The position numbers and the translations under genes were made by a program. Positions 9,301 to 18,300 of a stretch of 54,424 nucleotides of DNA are shown in pieces. The stretch is from Myxococcota bacterium (GTDB lineage Bacteria; Myxococcota_A; UBA9160; UBA6930): positions 1-54,424 of the forward strand of contig JANQOX010000024.1 of NCBI GenBank assembly GCA_028285625.1, given 5' to 3'. Within the stretch, counting starts at the first letter, position 1, and each line of letters starts with the position of its first letter. The notes under the pieces were generated by a model that made no database searches, was not told the DNA's origin, and saw nothing but the letters and a program-made list of their open reading frames with translations.

Positions 9301-12300
9301 CGACCGGTTCTTCCTCTCCATCACGGGCCGCAACGCCACGACGGCCAATCCGGGCACGGCCGTCTACCACATCGAGGTTCCCCGGATCAATCGGGCGCAA
9401 CCGGGAATTGGCGGGCGCGCGCCGCTTCGTGGTGTTCCGGTCGACGACGTGCCCGCCGGAACGTTCCCGGGTCGGAGTGTCGGGGACGCCCGCGTTCTGA
9501 ACCAGCCCGCCGCCGATCACAGCACGCACGACAACGTGGACGAGGCGATCCTCCCGGGCTTCACGCTGATTCCTCCGCCCGTGATCAACGGCACGATCAC
9601 CTTCGTATTCGATGCGTTCAACCACGAGTGGGTCAACCTGCAGACCGGCGACGTGGTGCTCTTCGTCGGCAACTCCGACGGCGGTCAGCCGGGTCGGCGG
9701 GTCGATACCGGCCCCGATGACGACATCGAGGCCACGGGCGTCCACGGCAGGCACTACCGCTGGACCGGTGGCAACGCCTACCTGGACCTCGGCATCCAGG
9801 ACTACACCGCGGCCCCCTGGCAGCTCGTTCCGCAGAGCGAGTTCGACTACTTCGTCGCCAACAACACGGATGGGAACCCCTCCGGCCTCGCGGCGGGCAA
9901 TGGCGTCCTCTACGTGGGCGGCGGCCTCACCGACACCAGCTTCGGGGGGAACACGATCGAGGTGTTCCCGCTCGACGCCTCGGGTCTCCTGCCCGCCGGA
10001 GGCGCCCAAGTCGTCGTGACCGGTGAGTCCGGAACCACCGCGGCCGGCTCCTTCCTCGACCTGCCCGGTGTGGACTCCTTCGCGGTGCATCCGACCCAGG
10101 ACGTGCTGTTCGGCGTGAACGCGAACCGCGGGGCGCTGTTCGCGTCGAATCTGAAGGGCACTCAGGTCTTCGACACGCATCTCGACGGGATCAATGGCGA
10201 GACCATCCTGGGCGGCGCATTCGCGGTGGCAGTGAACGATGCCGGGGACCAGGTGTTCGTGGCGACCCGAGAGGGGCTGCTGATCTACGGGTGGGATGGG
10301 AGCCGTCTCCAGCTACTCGGCTTCATCAATACCCTCGAGCCGACCGGCCTCAGCGACTGGTCGGACGCCACGACCGACGGCGTTCTCGTGACGGCTGTGG
10401 AGTCAGACGGCTCGAAGGGCCTCTTCTTCGTCACGTCGAACCTCACCTTCGGTGAGTTCACGACCGGGGCCGTGTCGCCCGAGGCCGCCGTTCAGATCGG
10501 CACCGACCTCTATGCCACGGGCACCACCGGCGGGACGACGCCAGCGTCCGTCGTGATCCGAGGGGGCGTTGCCACGCCCATCTTCCCGCTGATCGGCGAC
10601 ACCCTGGTCGCGAGCCCGGACGGCAGCACGATCTACGCGCTCGACTCCGCCTCCGGGCGCATCCGCACCTACGCCCGCAACGCGACGTCGGGCCAGGTGA
10701 GCCTCCTGCAGACGCTCGGCGCCAGCTTGCCGCTCGCTGGGGTGGGCTCGCTGTCGTTCCGGGACGACTTCGCCCTCCAGCGCAGCTCCTTCTTCGACGA
10801 CCCGGTCACGCGCAGCTTCCCCGCCGCGACCTACGCGCTCTCGGGTACGGCGAAGCTCACCTCGGCCGGCCCGGCGAACGAAGTCGACGCCGATCTCGTC
10901 GGGACCGCGCGCGACGACGGCTCGGGGTTCACCGACTGGGTCGCCACGGGGGGGATCGGCACCGAGTCGTTCGAGGTGCGCTTCGCGACGCCGAGCAGTC
11001 TCACGGGTCAGCTGTCGGCACTGAATGGAACCTTCCGTTCGGGCAGTGGCCCGGTCGAGAGCATCGTGGGCGGCGTGCTCGACATGACGGGCAGCCGGAT
11101 CTTCCTGCTCGGGTTCGGCGGAGGCAGCGGACCCAACTTCGAGATCCGGCTCGATCTCCCGACCCCGGAGACCATCGACCTCGCCTTCGCCACCGCTGCG
11201 GAGGGCGACGCGATCGTGGTCTTCGACCGTGCCGAGGATGGGCGCCTGTCCCTCCTGCAGCGCCTGCTGCCCGATCGCACCCCGCAGCTCGCCGACGGCC
11301 CGACCCGGTCCCAGGTCGTGACGATCGACGGCGAGAAGGTCCTCTACGTCTCGACTGGCGCGACCCAGCGCAACGTTCTCAACCTGGGCGAAGACCCGGC
11401 GGGTCGCCAGTTCTTCCGCTTCATCGAGAACCCCGAGGCGGGGCGCTTCCTCGTGCGGCACGAGGGCTTCGAGAAGCTCGAGGTGGGTACCCGAGGCGGC
11501 GATGACGAGTACCGGGTGCGCGACGTCGAGGGGCCCTCCCAGATCATCGTGCGCACTGGGGCCTCGTCGGGCGGCTCGTTCTTCGACAGGGTCGGGGTCC
11601 GGCTCGAAGGCGGCCCGACGTCGGGCCAGACGTACACCGTCGAGGCCGGTGGTACGGGGAGTCGGAGCGAGATCGACGTCGAGGCCACCGGCGGCGACGC
11701 GACGCTGGTACTGGATCTCCAGGGAGGAACCAACACGGTCTCGGTGCTCGGAAGCGCCGTCAACGGAACACTTCGCGTCGACGGCGGCAGCGGTGCCGAC
11801 ACCTTCCGCGTTCTCACGGACGAGCTCGACAGCGACATCGTCGTCCTTGGCAAGGGCGGCGCCGACGAGCTGCTGATCGAAGGCGGGAGCCTGGTGGGTG
11901 GCCCGAGCGCCGGATCGGTCGCGGCGCTCACCACGCAGCAGTTCGCTGCGCTGCTTGCCGCGGGCTCGGGCGTGGTCGGGACGCAGGGCGTCAACGGGCC
12001 CCTCGTGGACTTCACGTTCAGCTCGGCGCCGACCGTCGAGGCGCGTCCCGCGACGAGCGTCGCCTTCGTCAATCCGGTCCACGACATCCAGGAGGGGCAG
12101 TCTTCCGACCTGATCCTGGCCGTAAGGGTGGATTCTCCTGCGACGGAGCCGGGCTTCCTCCTCTTCGATCTCGACGGCGACGGTTTCTTCGAAGACGCAC
12201 CGGCGCCCGTCGCCTTCAACGGCGGGGTATCGACCCTCTCCGTACGAATCCCCTTCGTCGATCTCGAAACCCTGGGTCTTGCCGATGGCCCGGCAACGTT

Positions 12301-15300
12301 CTCGATTGCCGCGAAGGCCGTGACCATCGGCGACGATCCGAGCGAATCCTCCGCGGCGACGTCACAGCTGCGCGTCTCGAACGTCGCTCCGACTCCGACG
12401 GCGACGGGCTCCGCGAGCGCGGTAGCGGGCGATGCCTACGTGCTCGGGCTCGCGGCGCCCGGCGACCCCGGACCCGACGAGATCCTCTCGTGGACGATCG
12501 ACTGGGGTGACGGTACGCCCGCCGAGACGATCCTCGGCAACCCGGGAAGCGCCACCCACGTCTTCGAGGAGGTCCTGCGGCCCTACGAGTACGAGTTGTC
12601 CGGTCCCGCCAACCTCATCTTCCCGGTCCCGTATCGGATCGATTTCGCGATCGCCGACCAGTTCCTTCCCGAGGACGTCACCGACACGAGCTTCACGGTC
12701 CCCATCACCGGAACCTTCGCCCACTTCGAGGGCAACATCCTCTCCGGGCTCGACGTGTTCCCTGATCTCCCGCTCGTCGATGCGACGGCCCGGTTCACCC
12801 GCGTCGGCGACGGGCCCTCCTCCACCTACTCGCTCACGATCGATGCGGGGCCCGTGGAGATCACGGTCCCGAATCCGATCCTCCCCGACATCCTCCCCCC
12901 GATCGTGAAGCAGGTCGAGCCCGATCGCACGGTGAACGTGGCCCTCGGGCAGGGCGCGCTCTTCAGCGGCTCGCTTGGTGCGCCGACGCTGCGCCTCGGG
13001 ACTGTCTCGACCACCTCGACCGGCGGGCAGGTGGGGGAGGTGAGGGCGAGCCGCGCGCCCCTGTCGATCAGCGCCAGCGTGCGCGACGACGACGGCACGT
13101 ACGACGCCTCCCCGCTCCTGGTGAACGTGATCAACCCGACTCCGCCCAACGTGGTGCTCGATCTCGCCGCGAGCGAGATCCTGGAGGGCGAGCGGGCCTC
13201 GGTGGACGTCGTGATCCTCGGGGGCGACGGCGCCGAGGTCGTGGACATCGATTGGGGCGACGGCACGCAGAGCACCGGGATCTCCGCGTTCGGCGTCGGC
13301 GACGATGCCTCGGCACTGGCCACGCACGTGTACGCCGACGACGGCGTGTACCTCCTGACCGCGACCGTTCAGGCGGACGGGCAGCGGGTCGCCCGACAGG
13401 CCCAGGTCACCGTCCAGAACGTGGCCCCCTTCGCGACCATCGGCCTGGGCACCCGCGTCGACTACGCGCTCGAGGGCACCTTCGCGTCGGATGCGCCGAC
13501 GGGCGTGTTCCACGCCGCCGACGCGACCTTTGATCTGACCTACAGCATGGATGCGCCATTCAGCACCGGGCCCTCGCCCTTCGGCGACGACGGGGTGGCG
13601 GCGCTGTCGAACTCCGTCGGCTACTCGCTCGACGCGACCCCGGTCGGAACGGGGGCCTTCGCCGGGATCTTCGTCCCAGGCGACGACGACTTCGGCTTCC
13701 TGGGGCTGTTCTTCGGAGCCGGGGGTGCATTCGTCGAGGGCGACGTCGTCGCTGGCCCAGGGCCCCTGTCCAATGCGAGCCCGACCGCACCCGGCTTCTA
13801 CGCAGGCACCTTCGACGTCACCGGAACGGTGCGCACCGGGTCGCTGGCCGCGCCGCAGGCGGACTACACCGGCCAGCTCGTCGCGACCACGCAGCGGACC
13901 GCGCCCTCGATCGTCAGCGAGGGACAGACGTTCCAGATCGACCTGCGCCGCCAGGAGCCGGGCCAGGACGTCGCCGACCGATGGGTGATCGACTGGGGCG
14001 ACGGGACGCAGGACGTGCTGCCGGGGGATGCCACGTCTGCGAGTCATGCCTACGCCGACGACCGGGTCGCGGCCTACACGATCTCGGCCACGATCCGCGA
14101 CGAGGACGGCACTTTCGACGCGGTGAACACCCTGGACGTGACGGTGGCGGACGTCGCGGCGCAGGCGAGTGCCGAAGCTGAGCAGGCCGGCGCCGCCCTC
14201 GGCGATCCCTTCGCGATCCGCTTCGAGGCCACGGATCCCGGCGCGGATCCGGTGGTTCAGTGGGTCGTGAACTGGGGAGACGGGACGACCGATCTGCTCC
14301 CCGGAGAGGCCACGGGTGCCGAGCACGTCTACCTGGCGCCCGGGTCCTTCTCGGTCGGGGTGATCGCCGTGCAGGCCCCCGGTCTCGCCCTGGCTGCCCC
14401 CGTGACCGTCGCGGTGAGCGACGTGGTGCAGCAGCCGGGCGCATCGGCCGCGGGCAGCGTCTTCGAGGGCGCACCCTACACCGTCGAGCTCGCCACCGGC
14501 GACCCGAGGCTCGGTGGCTACGATCGCTTCGAGATCGATTGGGGAGACGGCACCAGCGAGGCCGTCGCGTTCGAGGAGTGGAAGCCGGCTTCGGGCATTC
14601 CCCTCGCAATCGCGAGCGGGCAGGCGGGCCCCCCCGGCCCCGACGGTGAGATACCGGTGGTGTCGTCGAAGACGACCCTCGAGGTCGCGGTCGCCGACTC
14701 GCAGATCCTCGCCGACCTCGACGTCGAGCTCTCCATCGAGCATCCGCGCGTCGGGGATCTCGAGGTGACCCTCGTCCACCCCGATGGGACCCGCGTCACG
14801 CTGCTGGGTCGCGGCTTCCAGCTCGATGCGGAGGATGGCTCGACGCTGGACGTGGAGGCAGGCGAGGCGATCGCGCGAAGACTGCGCGGCACGGTCTTCG
14901 ACGACGAGGCCACCGCGCCGGTGGACCGCGCCGGCGCCGACCTGGCGGGCCGGTTCCAGCCGATCGGGCGCCTCGCCGACTTCGATGGCAAGGATGCCCA
15001 GGGGACCTGGACCCTCGAGGTCGTGGACTCAGGGCTCGGCGCGGGCGGCACGATCACCGGGCTCTCCCTGTCGCCCAGCGGCGCGGCGCGCCACGTGTAC
15101 GCCGACGGGCCGCTCTCCAGCGCCGACGGGACGATCGTCTACCAGATCGACGGCACCTTCGATGCGGCGGCGCCCACCACGGCCCGGAGTGCGCCTGGTG
15201 ACGACTTCGCGCTGCGCTTCGAGGTGCCCACCTCCTCGCTCGACGGCACCTTCACCGCGTACTTCCTCGATGGCGGTACCTCCTTCGGCCTGCTCGGCGA

Positions 15301-18300
15301 GGATGCCTTCGTCGAGGCGGGCGATGTGACGGGCGACGCGGTCCCGGACGTCGTCAAGTGGGATCTGGGCGGGGCCGCGTTCCAGGTGTTCGAAGGGGCG
15401 GGCGATGGCACCTTCGAGCTCACCGACGAGTACACCGCGCCCGCAGGCATCTCGAGCCTTGCGCTCGTCGACGTGGATGGCAACGGTGTGCTCGATGTCG
15501 TGACGGCCCACGCTTCGCAGCTGGGCGTCTTCCTCGCCCAGGCCAGCGGTGCCCTCGCCGCGGCTGCCCCCATCGCATCCGGCGGCGCGGGTGCGGTGCG
15601 CGGCGCCGACGTGAACGGCGACGCTCGCACGGATCTCGTCACCGTGAGCTTCGGGTCCGGCGAGATCGAGGTGTTGCTGCAGAACGCCGACGGCAGCTTC
15701 GCCGCGCCCCAGGCCTTCCTGGCCGGCGCCGGACCGTTCTCGCTCGCGATCGGCGACGTGGACGGGGGCGCCGTCGACCTCGTCGTCGCGAACCTGACCG
15801 ACCAGACCGTGACGGTGCACTCGGGCGACGGTACGGGCGCCTTCGTCCTCACCGACACCCTCGATGTCGAGGGCACACCGGGACACGTCTCGCTCGGAGA
15901 CCTCGACCTCGATGGCACGCTCGACATCGTGGTCGCGAACCAGAGCGAAGGCGTGGGCGTGTTCTTGAACGACGCGGCCACGGGCTTCGGAGGCGTCACC
16001 ACCTTCGAAGCGCCGGTCGGCGTCAGCCCCTTCGACCTGCGACTGGCCGACGTGGACGGCGATGGACGGCTCGACGCCGTCACGGGCAACACGGCCTTCG
16101 GTGGGCCGCACGGGGTCAGCATCTTCCGTGGCGACGGATCGGGCGCCTTCGCGACGGCCGAGTTCAGTGAGACGCCGCAGGGGGCCGCGGGCTCGACGCC
16201 CAGCTTCGTACCCGTGGCCGACTTCGACGGCGATGGCCTCCTCGACGTGGCGACGTCGAGCGGATTCATCCACCTGGGGATCGCACCCACGGTCGACGTC
16301 ACCTACGTCTTCGGCGGCCAGGAGGAGACCTTCTCCGCCGCGCCGCGCAGCGCACCCGGGCTCGCCGGCCTCTCGCTCCGGGGCGTGCCGCTGATCGAGG
16401 CGCTCACCACGAGCGCGCTCTTCGGGGGCAGCCCCACGACCGGTCTGACGCCCGAGTTCGGCGCCTTCGATCTGGGGGCCGGATCCCAGGTGGGCGGGGC
16501 CGACTTCACGGGTCGACTCACGGTCTCGCCCTTCGTGCCCGTGACCGTCTCGTACGTGGCCAGTGATCAGGCGACCCAGCTGCTTCCCCGAATCGACGTC
16601 GCCGTGGGCGATCGTCCTCCCGAGCTCGAGGTCTCGCTCTCGTCCACGGGCAGGCGCAACGTCGCAATCGCGTTCGATTCGCTCACGGATCCCGGAGCGG
16701 ACACGCTCGACGAGATCCTCATCGATTGGGGCGATGGCACGTCCACCCAGTTGTCGGGTCTCGGCGGCGTTCTGCCCGACCCGGCTACGCACGACTACTC
16801 GTCCTTCGGAAGCCGGCGCTACGACGTGCGAATCACGCTGATCGACGAGGACGGCACGCATCAGGGACCGTCGCTGATCGTGGCCGAAGCCGGCACGCTC
16901 GTGATCTTCGACGTCCTGCGCCCGGAGCAAGATGGCGGGCTCCAGTCCCGTCTTGCGAGCGTGGACGCCTCGTCGGACTTCTTCGTGGACTTCGACGACC
17001 GCACCCAGCCACGTGCACTGGCCCAATCGCAAGCCTTCGGGAGCCCGTTCACACCGCTCTCCAAGGTGGACTTGCCAGGCGGGGACACCCGCTTCAGCTT
17101 CGAGGTGACCACCGACCTCTCCATCTCCGATCTCGACCTGGAGCTCGTGGTCGCATCGCTGCCCGACGACGTCGAGGTCTTCCTGTTGGCTCCGGGCGCT
17201 TCCACCGACCCCTCGCGGGTCATCCCACTGGCGGCTGCCGAGGGTGGCGACGTACTCGGTGGCCCGCTCGAGCTGGCGGGCTCGACCGTACCGCTGCGCT
17301 TCGACGAGGAGTCGTCGCGCGACTTCGACGACGCTGGCGTGGCGCTCTCTCGCCTCTTCGCACCGTCGGCTCTCCCGTCGGCGGTGCCGGACGCGCGGGT
17401 GTTCGCGGGTCCGGTGCGACCCCTCGCCGACTTCGAGGCGCTCGTCGGTACCAGCACGCTCGGCACGTGGGGCGTGCTGTTCACGGGTCCCGGCGCCGCA
17501 AGCGTGGACGTGCAGCAGTTCTCGGCCGTCGTGCTGCCGGAGGCGCCGCAGCAGGAGGCGGCGCTCTACGCGAGCGGCGGCGAGCGGTTCTTGCGCCTCT
17601 TCGTTCGCGACGAGCTCGGCATCGAGCAGACTGCGAGTGTGGAGCGGATCTTCACCATGGGTCCGATCGAGGATGCCGATGGCGACACCGTGCCGGACTT
17701 CCGGGACAACGCGGTGTTGGTGGCGAACCCGGACCAGCTCGACAGCGACGGCGACGGCTGGGGCAACGTGATCGACGGCGACTTCGACGACGACGGCTTC
17801 GTCGGCATCCAGGACTTCTCGCTCTTCATCCAGGGCTTCAACCAGCCGGCCGACCCCACGGACCCCGCCGACCCGAACGGGGTGCTCGACATGAGTGGCG
17901 ATGGGTTCATCGGTATCGAGGATTTCTCGGCGTTCATCCAGGTCTTCAACCAGCCGCTGATCGTGCCCGGTTTCGTGGGCTCGCCCCCTGGGCCGGGGGT
18001 GCCCGGTCCCCTCGCCGCGCCGGCGAGCCTGACGGTGTTCGAACCCGCGCAGGTCGAGCCGGAAGAGTTGCGCGCCACGAGCTCGGATCTCTCGCTGGCG
18101 GTGGGCGCGGAGCATGGAGGCCAGGCCGGCGTGGAGGCGTTCGGAGGTGGCTTCCCCGACTTCGGCGTCACGGCGCTTCTCGACACCGAGGGCAACTCCG
18201 AAGACGACGAAGAGACCGAGGTCGATGACGGCGCGCGCGTCTCGTCGTCGGCCGAGCTGGGCCGCGGAAGCCGCGTCGCGGCCGAGGCGCGGGTGGACCG

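Noticed and set aside
5378..10180. A 1,600-codon open frame on the minus strand inside giant gene 1
   Set aside because: It is a shadow of the plus-strand gene, with biased composition, no domain and no ribosome binding site.
14650..15083. A subtilisin-type protease suggested by the P-domain
   Set aside because: No Asp/His/Ser catalytic blocks of subtilases precede the P-domain in giant protein 1.
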